From Acidobacteriota bacterium (GTDB lineage Bacteria; Acidobacteriota; Terriglobia; Acidiferrales; UBA7541): 64,000 bases of DNA. Numbering within the stretch: the stretch's first letter is position 1; each line of letters opens with the position of its first letter. Position numbers and translations under genes: made by a program. Positions 35,618 through 44,249 of this stretch are shown piece after piece. The notes under the pieces are model-generated. The model searched no databases. It had not been told where the DNA came from and saw only the letters and a list, made by a program, of their open reading frames with translations. The stretch lies in the NCBI GenBank assembly GCA_013289855.1, contig JABCZD010000005.1, positions 248,001 to 312,000 of the forward strand. Reading direction: 5' to 3'.

Positions 35618-35911
35618 ATGGCAACGACCATTGCACAATTCGTGCCCAGCGAAGTCATTAGTAATGACTTCGAATTCCCGCAACGGGAAGCGGCGTTTTT
35701 CTACGGCCTGTTTCTGCGTGGGCACTCCGCTGACCGCTTGCGGCAGGATATACAGGTGCCGCCCGCGGTGCTGCTGAAGTGGCATCGCGAAGCCGAGCGG
35801 GAACCAGAGCTACGAGACGTGTTTACCCGCATGGTTGAATATCGCCGCCACGTCTTAGCCATCTTCGATTTGCTGGTGGGTTCAGAGAATCAGAGTCACC
35901 GCATACAGTAA
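35618..35911 (+). CDS. Small conserved-looking protein with HTH-like region
   Basis: A 97-residue protein. I recognise no named family, but the segment REAAFFYGLFLRGHSADRLR followed by QDIQVPPAVLLKWHREAE reads like a helix-turn-helix of the transposase/terminase type, with a charged helical end. The ATG at 35618 is chosen because the frame upstream (open to 35501) has poor composition; the promoter at 35579 supports a start here. No signal peptide. A DNA-binding role is plausible, not shown. Confidence 0.6.
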   Translation: MATTIAQFVPSEVISNDFEFPQREAAFFYGLFLRGHSADRLRQDIQVPPAVLLKWHREAEREPELRDVFTRMVEYRRHVLAIFDLLVGSENQSHRIQ

Positions 35912-36146
35912 TCCTGAAGTCCCCGCTATGAAATGCTGGCCTTGAAGCATTGTTACAAAATTCCGCTACCCAACATCGCTATCCCTCATTGCAGTGCCTC
36001 GGTGTAGATCGCCAAGGGCTTTGGCGGGCTCATGCGGGCGACCTGTACCTGAGTTCAGGTCAAAAAAAGTCAGGCAACCTTTTTTTCCGTCGCACGTTCC
36101 AAACCCACCGAGGGGCAAGTGTCACAAAATGCAGGAGATTCCTCGA

Positions 36147-36175
36147 TTGACGGGGAAGTTTTCCGGGGTTAAACT
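36147..36175 (+). promoter_or_regulatory. Candidate promoter for the GWxTD gene
   Basis: TTGACG (36147-36152), 17-base spacer and TAAACT (36170-36175), 28 bases before the ATG at 36203. Very similar to the promoter at 35579. Confidence 0.55.
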
Positions 36176-36202
36176 TCACAACGTCCTGGAAGTTGAGGTG
36201 TA

Positions 36203-37909
36203 ATGATGTCACGGGCTATTCGTTCCGTATTCGCATCGCTGTTTTCGGTTGCGGTAGCTATGTCGCCTATAGCGGCACAGCAGCCGCAGGTGCAGGATCA
36301 ACCTGCGCCGATTGCGCACCAGAACCTGGATAAAGAGCAGAAGAAGAAAATCAAGCGCACCTTGAAGGAGCTTGATACACCGTACCGGCAATGGCTAAAC
36401 GAAGATGTGGTGTACATCATCTCGCCGGACGAGCGAAACGCCTTTTTGCAGCTAGCCACCAACGAGGAACGCGAGCAATTCATCGAGCAGTTCTGGCTGC
36501 GCCGCAGTGGAAATCCGGACCTGCCGGACAACGACTTTAAAGAAGAGCACTATCGCCGCATCGCCTACGCCAACGAGCACTACGCGTCGGGCATCCCGGG
36601 CTGGAAAACGGATCGCGGCAAGATGTACATCATCTGGGGTCCGCCAGACGAAATTGAATCGCATCCGACAGGCGGAACGTACGACCGTCCGATGGACGAA
36701 GGCGGAGGCACCACCAGCACGTATCCTTGGGAAACTTGGCGGTGGCGCTATCTGGAAGGCATCGGAGAAAACATTATTCTGGAGTTCGTCGATCCCAGCC
36801 AGTCCGGCGAATATCACATGACCATGGACCCCTCGGAAAAGGACGCGTTGTTGCACGTTCCCGGCGCGGGTTTGAGCTTGATGGAGCAGATGGGTTTGGC
36901 TTCGCAGGCGGACCGCTTCACGCGCTCTGACGGCACCAACCTTCCCACTTCCCTCGGGGGCACTCCTGCCAGCCTGGACGAATTCAATCGCTTGGAACTG
37001 TTTGCCAAGGTACAACAGCCGCCGCCGGTGAAATTCAAGGACTTGGAAGCCGTGGTGACCGCGCGCCTGGTGCGTGATCAAATGAAGTTTGGCTGGCGCA
37101 CCGATTTTCTGAAGGTGACCAACGACACCGTGCTGGTCCCCGTGACCGTGCAAGTGCCCAACAGCCAGCTCTCGTTCCGCACGCGGGATGGCATACACTC
37201 GGCGACCATCAACATTTTTGGGCGGGTGACCACGCTAACGGGCCGCATTGTGCAAACCTTTGAAGAATCCGTGAGTCGGGATTTCCCCGATTCGTTGTTT
37301 CAGCAATCGGTGAAGCTGCAATCCATTTATCAAAAATCGGTGCCCTTGCGGCCGGGTTTGTATCGCCTGGACCTGGTAATTAAAGACGTGGATAGCGGCA
37401 ACGTTGGAGTGATCAATACGCGCCTAGCGGTGCCGCGCTATGAAGATGAAAAGCTGGAAGCCAGTTCGCTGATCTTAGCCGACCAGATCGAACACGTCCC
37501 CGCCAAGCAGATTGGCACCGGGCAATTTGTAATCGGCTCATCCAAGGTTCGTCCGCGGCTTGATGGCGATTTCACCACCGCGGATAAGCTCGGCATCTAC
37601 ATGCAGGTCTACAATCTGCAACCGGACGCGAAGACGCACAAGTCCGAAGCCACCTTCGAGTACACCGTGAAGAAGGGCGAGCAGCAGATCATGCAGTTCA
37701 AGGAAACATCCGAAGAGATGAAACAGACGGGCGACCAGATCACCATCGAGCGGCTGTTGCCGCTAGCCACGCTATCGCCTGGCAAATACACATTGCAGGT
37801 GAATGCTACGGATTCGCTCTCTAAGCAGACAGTCTCTCGCACCGCGGAGTTCTCGGTCAAAGCGCCGCTCGATACGAAAACGGCTGCTAACGTAACGCCG
37901 GGGAGGTAA
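36203..37909 (+). CDS. Exported GWxTD domain-containing protein
   Basis: A 568-residue secreted protein with a signal peptide (about 1-25, cleaved near PIAAQQ). The first half holds the GWxTD region, with the family's defining signature GWKTDRGKMYIIWGPPDEIE at about 133-152, preceded by EREQFIEQFWLRR. The second half is beta-rich with three Ig-like stretches (about 290-560). GWxTD proteins are common in Acidobacteria and Bacteroidota; their function is unknown, though they often lie near envelope genes. It is followed six bases later by a second exported protein gene, which is clearly in the same operon. Confidence 0.9.
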   Translation: MMSRAIRSVFASLFSVAVAMSPIAAQQPQVQDQPAPIAHQNLDKEQKKKIKRTLKELDTPYRQWLNEDVVYIISPDERNAFLQLATNEEREQFIEQFWLRRSGNPDLPDNDFKEEHYRRIAYANEHYASGIPGWKTDRGKMYIIWGPPDEIESHPTGGTYDRPMDEGGGTTSTYPWETWRWRYLEGIGENIILEFVDPSQSGEYHMTMDPSEKDALLHVPGAGLSLMEQMGLASQADRFTRSDGTNLPTSLGGTPASLDEFNRLELFAKVQQPPPVKFKDLEAVVTARLVRDQMKFGWRTDFLKVTNDTVLVPVTVQVPNSQLSFRTRDGIHSATINIFGRVTTLTGRIVQTFEESVSRDFPDSLFQQSVKLQSIYQKSVPLRPGLYRLDLVIKDVDSGNVGVINTRLAVPRYEDEKLEASSLILADQIEHVPAKQIGTGQFVIGSSKVRPRLDGDFTTADKLGIYMQVYNLQPDAKTHKSEATFEYTVKKGEQQIMQFKETSEEMKQTGDQITIERLLPLATLSPGKYTLQVNATDSLSKQTVSRTAEFSVKAPLDTKTAANVTPGR

Positions 37910-37915
37910 CAGCTC

Positions 37916-39694
37916 GTGAAGCAAGGACACCTCCGGATCCTGGGGGCGTTGGTCCTGACGATGTGCAGCTCGGCACTCGCGCCGAGATGCACACCTGCGC
38001 AGAGTGTCGCGCAGAAAACGGCTGCTGCGGGAAAACTATCTGGAATTGTGCGCGACGCGGCGGGCACGCCGCAAATGGGCGCCAGCGTTGAAGTACTTCC
38101 GGAAGCAGCGGGAATTCTTGCGGCGCATGATTTCCTCACCAATACGCAAGGCCTCTTCCGCGGCGATCAACTGCCCGCGGGCTACTACAGCGTTCGCGTG
38201 ACCCTTGCAGGATTTCTTCCTTCTATCGAGCGCCATGTACAAATCAGTTCGAATCTCACTACCGTAGTGCGTATCGAGCTGGAATCGATGTTCGCCTCCC
38301 TGGATCGTTTGCGCCGGCAACCTTCGAACGCCAGCGCGGAACCCGATGATTGGAAATGGGTGTTGCGCTCCGCCCCCTCGTTGCGGCCGGTGCTGGAATG
38401 GACGGACTCGAATGCGGTGAGCGTGGCCAATGTGGACCTAGACAACAGCATTCCGCGGCCCGTGCGCATGCGCATGGAATTTACGGATGGCGCGATGCGT
38501 TTGGCTTCGCCTTCCAACGTGCCGCCTACGCCCTCAACCGCTTTTGCTTACGACCAAGGTCTCGGCGGCGCCGGTCGCTTGATTATCGCCAGCCAGGTCA
38601 GTTATGACGAAGATACGCCTGGAGGCGGCTTGGCGACGATTTGGCTCCCCTCAGGCAGATTGGGTACCGGTCCGTATTCGGCCGTGGTGCTGCGGGAAGC
38701 CAAGAGTTCGCCAGACGGCCCGGTGTTCCGTGGTGTGCGCATTGATCAAGGTGGCTCTCTTGCGGTTGGCGACCGTGCAGTAGTGCATTATGGCGGCGAG
38801 TATGTGCTGGTGGGCCTTGGCCGCGCGGCATCGGCACTTCGGCCGCGGATGGAGTTGAATGTTCGCGCTACCTCGAATTGGCACGCCGAGTTCATTTTTG
38901 CTTCGCTGCCGGTCGGCCCCAATGCGCTGGACGTGGCTCCAGAAGATACTTTGGCCGCTGACATTCGGCAGGGTGACGAACTGGTGGCGGCGCTCGGAGA
39001 GTTGGACGCGTTCCCCGCGCTTCTATGGCGGGCCAACCGGCCGGTGTTGCAGAGTGGCTGGCACGAAGAAGTTGCTGCCGAACGTAAGTTGGGCTCGCGC
39101 GGCACGCTGCAGATCGCGGCCTTCCACGATGACCAGAGCCACGTGGCGGTGTATGGCCGCGGCAATGATTTGCCCGCGACGGATTATCTGCAAGACTTTT
39201 ACGGAAATGGTTTCGCGTATGACGGCGGATCTTCCAGCAGTTGGGGCGGACGAATTGCCTGGACCGAAAAGCTGACGGACACTCTGCAGCTCACTGCGGT
39301 CTATGCTTATGGCGGCGCTTTGGCTCCCTCGGGAGACGCAAACGACTTCTTGCGCGACGTGCTGCGGACGGCACAGCGGCAATCTCTGGGGGCCAATATC
39401 ACCGCCCGGGTGCCTCGCTTGGGCACCAAACTAGATACCGGTTACAAGTGGGTGAGCGGTACCACGGTGTCCCGCGTCGATCTTTACGGGGAAACCCTCT
39501 ATCAAATGGATCCGTACTTTCACTTTGGCATGCGCCAGCCCTTACCACGCTTCGGGCTAGGTCGCTGGGAAGCGGTAGCCGCTTGCGACAACCTCTTCGC
39601 GCAGGGATACGTTCCCGTAGGCAGTCGTGACGGCGAAGCGTCGCTACTTACCGCGTTCCGAACCTTCCGCGGCGGCCTAAGTGTGCAGTTTTAG
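37916..39694 (+). CDS. Exported protein with carboxypeptidase-regulatory domain and barrel-like C-terminus
   Basis: A 592-residue protein starting with GTG, ten bases after GGAGG at the end of the GWxTD gene. Signal peptide at about 1-29. GKLSGIVRDAAGTPQMGASV followed by LPAGYYSVRVTLAGF (about 40-105) is a carboxypeptidase-regulatory Ig fold, as at the N-terminus of Oar receptors, but no TonB plug follows. The remaining 450 residues have alternating strands (LQIAAFHDDQSHVAVYG, LQLTAVYAYGGAL, GLSVQF) and end in Phe, so a plugless outer-membrane barrel is likely. It probably works with the GWxTD protein. Substrate unknown. Confidence 0.78.
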   Translation: MKQGHLRILGALVLTMCSSALAPRCTPAQSVAQKTAAAGKLSGIVRDAAGTPQMGASVEVLPEAAGILAAHDFLTNTQGLFRGDQLPAGYYSVRVTLAGFLPSIERHVQISSNLTTVVRIELESMFASLDRLRRQPSNASAEPDDWKWVLRSAPSLRPVLEWTDSNAVSVANVDLDNSIPRPVRMRMEFTDGAMRLASPSNVPPTPSTAFAYDQGLGGAGRLIIASQVSYDEDTPGGGLATIWLPSGRLGTGPYSAVVLREAKSSPDGPVFRGVRIDQGGSLAVGDRAVVHYGGEYVLVGLGRAASALRPRMELNVRATSNWHAEFIFASLPVGPNALDVAPEDTLAADIRQGDELVAALGELDAFPALLWRANRPVLQSGWHEEVAAERKLGSRGTLQIAAFHDDQSHVAVYGRGNDLPATDYLQDFYGNGFAYDGGSSSSWGGRIAWTEKLTDTLQLTAVYAYGGALAPSGDANDFLRDVLRTAQRQSLGANITARVPRLGTKLDTGYKWVSGTTVSRVDLYGETLYQMDPYFHFGMRQPLPRFGLGRWEAVAACDNLFAQGYVPVGSRDGEASLLTAFRTFRGGLSVQF

Positions 39695-39873
39695 CTCCCA
39701 CTTGACCTGTTGAAACCTGTATGGGTGCTATTAAAAAGCGGATGCTGCCCGACTCCCCCGGCCAACCTACAGATAACTCTTTTAATTTAAGTGGTTTGCG
39801 ATTGTGAAACGCTACCAAACATTGGACATCGGTTTGCTCCTAACTCTTGGGTTAGGTGTCGGGCTTTTCTGAC

Positions 39874-42693
39874 ATGAAGCAGAATCTGCGCGCAAGTCTC
39901 GGAGCTGTCGTACTGGCCATCGCCACGGTGGCCGCGTTTACCTTCGCCTTGCTCAATCTGGATCAGCGCCGGCTGTTTGATTCCCCGGACGACGGCGTGG
40001 CCTGGTCGGACACCGACCACGGCATCCAGGCGTGGAAGGTGGCTCCGAATTCTCCGGGTGCGCGCGCGGGCATTCGTTCCGGCGACCAGCTTATCGCGTT
40101 CAACGATGTGCCCGTGATTCGGGCGGTACAGATGACCCAGCGGCTGTGGCGCGCGGGAATCTGGACCCAGGTGCGCTACAAGCTTTCCCGCAATGGGGAA
40201 GAGTTCGAAACTCCCGTAGTAACCGCGCCGGCTCCGAAACCAGCCTCCATCGAGAATTACCTCCGCGTCGTTGGCCTCCTGTATCTGTTCATCGGCTTGT
40301 TCATTTTTGTGAAGCGCTGGAACGCTCCGCGCGCGGTGCACTTCTACGTTTTTTGCCTGGTGTCGTTCGTTCTCTATTCGTTTCACTACAGCGGCAAACT
40401 GGATGTTTTTGACTGGGAAGTTTATTGGCTGAACATCGTGGCGCATTTACTGGCGCCCGCGCTATTGCTGCATTTCGCGCTGGTTTTTCCGGAGCGTGCC
40501 GAGCCTGCCGCGCGCTCGTTCCTCAAACTTTTGGTGGTCTACGGCATGCCGGTGGTGCTGCTGGCGATCCACGTCAGCGCGGCGAACAACATGCTGGGCT
40601 TCGTGCCGTGGCTGGGTTCCCGCGTACAACTCGAGAAATGGGATCTGGCGTTCCTGGGCGCGTGTTTCGTAGCCGCGGGCGCGGTCTTCTACAAGAGCTT
40701 TCGCGAGGCGCCTTCCGGCGTGCTGCGCCAGCAGCTGAAGTGGCTTACGGGTGGCACCCTGGTTGGCAGCCTGCCGTTTACGTTTTTCTACATTGTGCCG
40801 TTCGTTCTGGACGCGCCGTCGCAGCCGTGGATGCAATTTTCCGCGCTGAGTCTGGTGCTGATTCCCTTGTGTTTCGCCTATGCCATCATTCGCTACCGGC
40901 TGATGGATGTGGACATTATTTTCAAGCGCGGGTTGGCATATACCGCGGCTACCGCGGCCGTCGCGGTGGTGTATTTTGCGTTGGTAGCCGTGATTGCCGA
41001 AATCTTCCACGCCAAAACCTCCGGGCCGGTGGCTGGCATGATCGCCATCGTGATCGCGGCGTTTCTGTTTCAGCCTTTCCGTGAGTGGATTCAGACGCGT
41101 CTGGATCGCTTTTTCTATCGCGACCGGCTGGACTATCGCCGCACGCTCATCGAGTTTGGCCGCACGCTTACGCACGAAGTGCGATTCGATCCCATGCTGG
41201 GATCGGTGATGGACCGTATCTCTCAAACATTGTTGGTGGACCGTCTGGCGATTTTTGTCGACGATGCCGCGCATCCGGGGCGCATGCGTATGGCGCGCTC
41301 CATGGGTGTGCGGCTTTCGGAACCGCAGGATCTTAGCTTCCTCGAGCCGGCCCGGCCCGAGTTCGCCCGTGGGGCGCTCTTTTTTGAGTCGCCTCGCGCG
41401 GCGAGAGATGTTTCCGAGAGCGTGCGCCGCACGCTGGAGCAACTGGATCTGAACTATTTCGTGCCCTGCCGCATTCGCGAGCACACTGTGGCTGTGCTGG
41501 GTCTGGGAAAAACCGTCGACGGCGATTTTCTTTCCAGTGAAGACGTGGAACTGGTGGAGACCATTGCCGGATACGTGGCTGTGGCGCTGGACAATGCCCA
41601 GCTGTATACCTCGCTGGAGCAGAAGGCCAGCGAGATCGTGCGCCTGAAAGACTTCAGTGAAAACATCGTGGAGTCTTTAAACGTAGGCGTGCTGGCCGTG
41701 GATTTGCACGGCGTGGTGGAATCCTGGAACACGCGCATGGAGCAGCTTTTTGGCGTGGCGCGGCAGGATGCCGTGGGTCACGCGCTGGCCGCGTTGCTGC
41801 CAGAAGAACTGGCTGCGGAAATTGCCGCGCGCGGTGACGAAGAGCAGGTCTCGGGCATCTACAAACAGCGCATTCAGCATCAAGGATCGGCTTTGACGGT
41901 GAACGTTTCTATCACCCCGCTGGTCAGCAAGTCCGGAGAACGCATCGGCCGCTTGCTGCTGTTTGATGACGTCACGCAGCGCGAGCACATGCAAGAACAG
42001 ATGACCCAGACGGAAAAGCTCACTTCGCTGGGACTTCTGGCCGCCGGTGTCGCCCACGAAGTGAACACGCCGCTCGCGGTGATTTCTAATTACATTCAGA
42101 TGCTCGCCAAGCAGCTCCCGGAAAACGATCCGAAACAGGCGCTAATCGAGAAAATCGTGAAGCAAACGTTTCGCGCCAGCGAAATCGTCAACAATCTATT
42201 GAATTTTTCGCGCACTGGGGCGGCACAGGCGGTGGACATCGACGTCAACCGGGTAGTCGAAGAGACGCTGTCCCTGGTGGCCCATCCGCTGAAAACTTCA
42301 CAGATTCAAATCGTGAAGCAGCTTGGCGAGGGCCTGCCCGCAGTGCGCGGCTCCGCCAACAAGCTGCAACAGGTGTTTCTGAATCTTTTCCTGAACGCAC
42401 GCGACGCTATGCCCACCGGCGGCATGCTGGAAGTGCGCACTGGCGCGCACAACGGCAGCGTCGAAGTGGAAATCGTGGACACTGGCGCGGGCATTCCGCG
42501 CGAACACATCCACCGCATCTTTGATCCATTTTTTACCACCAAAGCGATTGGGCGAGGCACCGGCCTGGGCCTCTCCGTGACCTACGGCATCATCAAAGAA
42601 CATGCCGGCAAGATTGATGTGCGTTCCACGCCCGGCAAGGGCACTTCATTCCACGTGGAGTTCCCGGCAGTCAGGAAAGCGGTTCATGTCTAA
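39874..42693 (+). CDS. Multi-pass histidine kinase with PDZ, GAF and PAS domains
   Basis: A 939-residue sensor kinase. A first membrane helix (about 7-28) is followed by a periplasmic PDZ-like domain (about 45-115, APNSPGARAGIRSGDQLIAF), then seven to eight membrane helices (about 130-390), a GAF domain (about 430-600), a PAS domain (about 610-715), the phosphoacceptor helix GVAHEVNTPLAVISNYI, and an ATPase domain with NKLQQVFLNLFLNARDAM and GRGTGLGLSVTYGII. All kinase boxes are present. The periplasmic PDZ suggests it binds exposed C-termini or peptides. It overlaps the response-regulator gene by eight bases. The ATG at 39874 is preferred to the GTG at 39856. Confidence 0.93.
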   Translation: MKQNLRASLGAVVLAIATVAAFTFALLNLDQRRLFDSPDDGVAWSDTDHGIQAWKVAPNSPGARAGIRSGDQLIAFNDVPVIRAVQMTQRLWRAGIWTQVRYKLSRNGEEFETPVVTAPAPKPASIENYLRVVGLLYLFIGLFIFVKRWNAPRAVHFYVFCLVSFVLYSFHYSGKLDVFDWEVYWLNIVAHLLAPALLLHFALVFPERAEPAARSFLKLLVVYGMPVVLLAIHVSAANNMLGFVPWLGSRVQLEKWDLAFLGACFVAAGAVFYKSFREAPSGVLRQQLKWLTGGTLVGSLPFTFFYIVPFVLDAPSQPWMQFSALSLVLIPLCFAYAIIRYRLMDVDIIFKRGLAYTAATAAVAVVYFALVAVIAEIFHAKTSGPVAGMIAIVIAAFLFQPFREWIQTRLDRFFYRDRLDYRRTLIEFGRTLTHEVRFDPMLGSVMDRISQTLLVDRLAIFVDDAAHPGRMRMARSMGVRLSEPQDLSFLEPARPEFARGALFFESPRAARDVSESVRRTLEQLDLNYFVPCRIREHTVAVLGLGKTVDGDFLSSEDVELVETIAGYVAVALDNAQLYTSLEQKASEIVRLKDFSENIVESLNVGVLAVDLHGVVESWNTRMEQLFGVARQDAVGHALAALLPEELAAEIAARGDEEQVSGIYKQRIQHQGSALTVNVSITPLVSKSGERIGRLLLFDDVTQREHMQEQMTQTEKLTSLGLLAAGVAHEVNTPLAVISNYIQMLAKQLPENDPKQALIEKIVKQTFRASEIVNNLLNFSRTGAAQAVDIDVNRVVEETLSLVAHPLKTSQIQIVKQLGEGLPAVRGSANKLQQVFLNLFLNARDAMPTGGMLEVRTGAHNGSVEVEIVDTGAGIPREHIHRIFDPFFTTKAIGRGTGLGLSVTYGIIKEHAGKIDVRSTPGKGTSFHVEFPAVRKAVHV

Positions 42694-44158
42694 GGGCTCG
42701 ATCCTCGTTGTTGACGACGAATCAGAAATTCGCGAAGGCCTGGAACTCTTGCTTAGCAGCGAAGGCTACGGGGTTTCCAGTGCGGAAACCGGCGAATCCG
42801 GCCTGGTAAAATTAGGCGAACATCCGTTCGACTTGCTATTGCTGGACGTTAGTCTTCCGGACGGCAATGGATTGGACCTGCTGCGGGAAATACGCCGCCG
42901 CGACCCACACCTCTCCGTGGTGCTCATTACCGCTTACGGCTCTATCGATATGGCGCGCGCGGCCTTCAAAGGTGGCGCGCTGGATTTCATCACCAAGCCG
43001 TGGTCCAACGATGAATTGCTGGCGCAGGTGGCGCAGGCCGTGGAATCGCGCCGCCTTCGCGACGAGAACGTTCAACTCAAGCGTGCGCTGAAACAGCGCT
43101 TCAATTTTCCCAACATCATCGGGAAAAGCGATCGCATGCAGACGCTGTTGAATCTGGTCACGCAAGTGGCGCCGTCGCGCTCCACGGTGCTGATCAGCGG
43201 CGAGAGTGGCACCGGTAAGGAGTTGATCGCCAAGGCCATTCATTCAGCGTCGCCGCGCGCGGACAAAGCATTCGTGCCCGTGAACACTGGTTCGATTCCC
43301 GTCGATCTTTTGGAATCCCAACTCTTCGGCCACGTGAAAGGCGCTTTCACCAGCGCGATTGCTTCCAAAAAAGGCCTTTTCGAAGTGGCCGATCAAGGCA
43401 CCATTTTCTTCGACGAAATAGCTACCATCGGACCGGAGACGCAGGCCAAGCTGCTGCGCGTAATTCAAGAACGCGAGTTCATGCGCCTGGGCGGCACGGA
43501 GCAGCTCAAGGTGGATGTGCGCATTGTGGCGGCATCCAACATTGAATTGCTGACCCTCGTTCGCGAAGGGCGTTTCCGCGAAGACCTTTATCACCGCCTA
43601 AACGTCATCTACCTTCAGCTTCCGCCGCTGCGCGAACGCCGCGAAGATATTCCCATGTTGTTGCTGCACTTCCTGGAGCGCTACTGCCAGGAAAACAGCA
43701 AACCCATGCGGCAATTCACAGCCTCTGCCATGAAGCTGCTTATGGACTACGACTGGCCGGGAAACGTACGCGAATTGGAAAACGTCGTCGAGCGCGCCGT
43801 GGTGTTATCCACGCAAGAACGCGTTGACGCAGATCTTCTGCCGGAGAGCGTGCGCAGCAAAGAAATCGTCCGCGGCGTGCGTTTGCAGCTTTCCGAATTC
43901 CTTCCGCGGTTGCCCGGCGAGCCTGGTTCGCGCACCGCCGCCGATCAGTCGCAACCCTCGCTTTTTCAAATTATGGACGAAATCGAACGTCGCATCATTA
44001 TGGACATGCTGGAGCGCACCGGCTGGAACCAGACCGAAGCGGCCGAGCGCTTTTTAATCCCGCTCTCCACGCTAAACCAGAAAATCAAGCGCCTCGGGAT
44101 CGACGTGCGCCGGCGCGGCCGCGGCGACGACGGCCTTTCAACTTTTACTGCAAAATAA
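42686..44158 (+). CDS. NtrC-family sigma-54-dependent response regulator
   Basis: Partner of the upstream kinase, 490 residues. Receiver domain (about 5-120) with LVVDDE, the phosphorylated Asp54 in LLLLDVSLPDG, and the Lys in ITKPW. AAA+ domain (about 140-380) with Walker A GESGTGKELIAKAIH and Walker B TIFFDEIA. The sigma-54 loop reads GAFTSA instead of the usual GAFTGA. The C-terminus is a Fis-type helix-turn-helix (WNQTEAAERFLIPLSTLNQ). It activates genes from sigma-54 promoters. It is next to the polysaccharide cluster, which starts 91 bases downstream, so it may control that cluster; I found no convincing sigma-54 promoter there. Confidence 0.94.
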   Translation: MSKGSILVVDDESEIREGLELLLSSEGYGVSSAETGESGLVKLGEHPFDLLLLDVSLPDGNGLDLLREIRRRDPHLSVVLITAYGSIDMARAAFKGGALDFITKPWSNDELLAQVAQAVESRRLRDENVQLKRALKQRFNFPNIIGKSDRMQTLLNLVTQVAPSRSTVLISGESGTGKELIAKAIHSASPRADKAFVPVNTGSIPVDLLESQLFGHVKGAFTSAIASKKGLFEVADQGTIFFDEIATIGPETQAKLLRVIQEREFMRLGGTEQLKVDVRIVAASNIELLTLVREGRFREDLYHRLNVIYLQLPPLRERREDIPMLLLHFLERYCQENSKPMRQFTASAMKLLMDYDWPGNVRELENVVERAVVLSTQERVDADLLPESVRSKEIVRGVRLQLSEFLPRLPGEPGSRTAADQSQPSLFQIMDEIERRIIMDMLERTGWNQTEAAERFLIPLSTLNQKIKRLGIDVRRRGRGDDGLSTFTAK

Positions 44159-44249
44159 TAATAAACTTACGATAAGTCCCTAAGTCGCGGCCGTTTTTTC
44201 ACACTTTCACCTTGCATCTCCTGTCCCGTCTAGGCAAAGTACTTTCGAG

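Noticed and set aside
36047..36100. Terminator before the GWxTD gene
   Set aside because: ACCTGA/TCAGGT is followed by A residues, and the later T-run has no matching stem.
44159..44249. Sigma-54 promoter for the glycan cluster
   Set aside because: No GG-N10-GC match with TGGCAC/TTGC context; the nearest TTGCAT lacks a partner GG.
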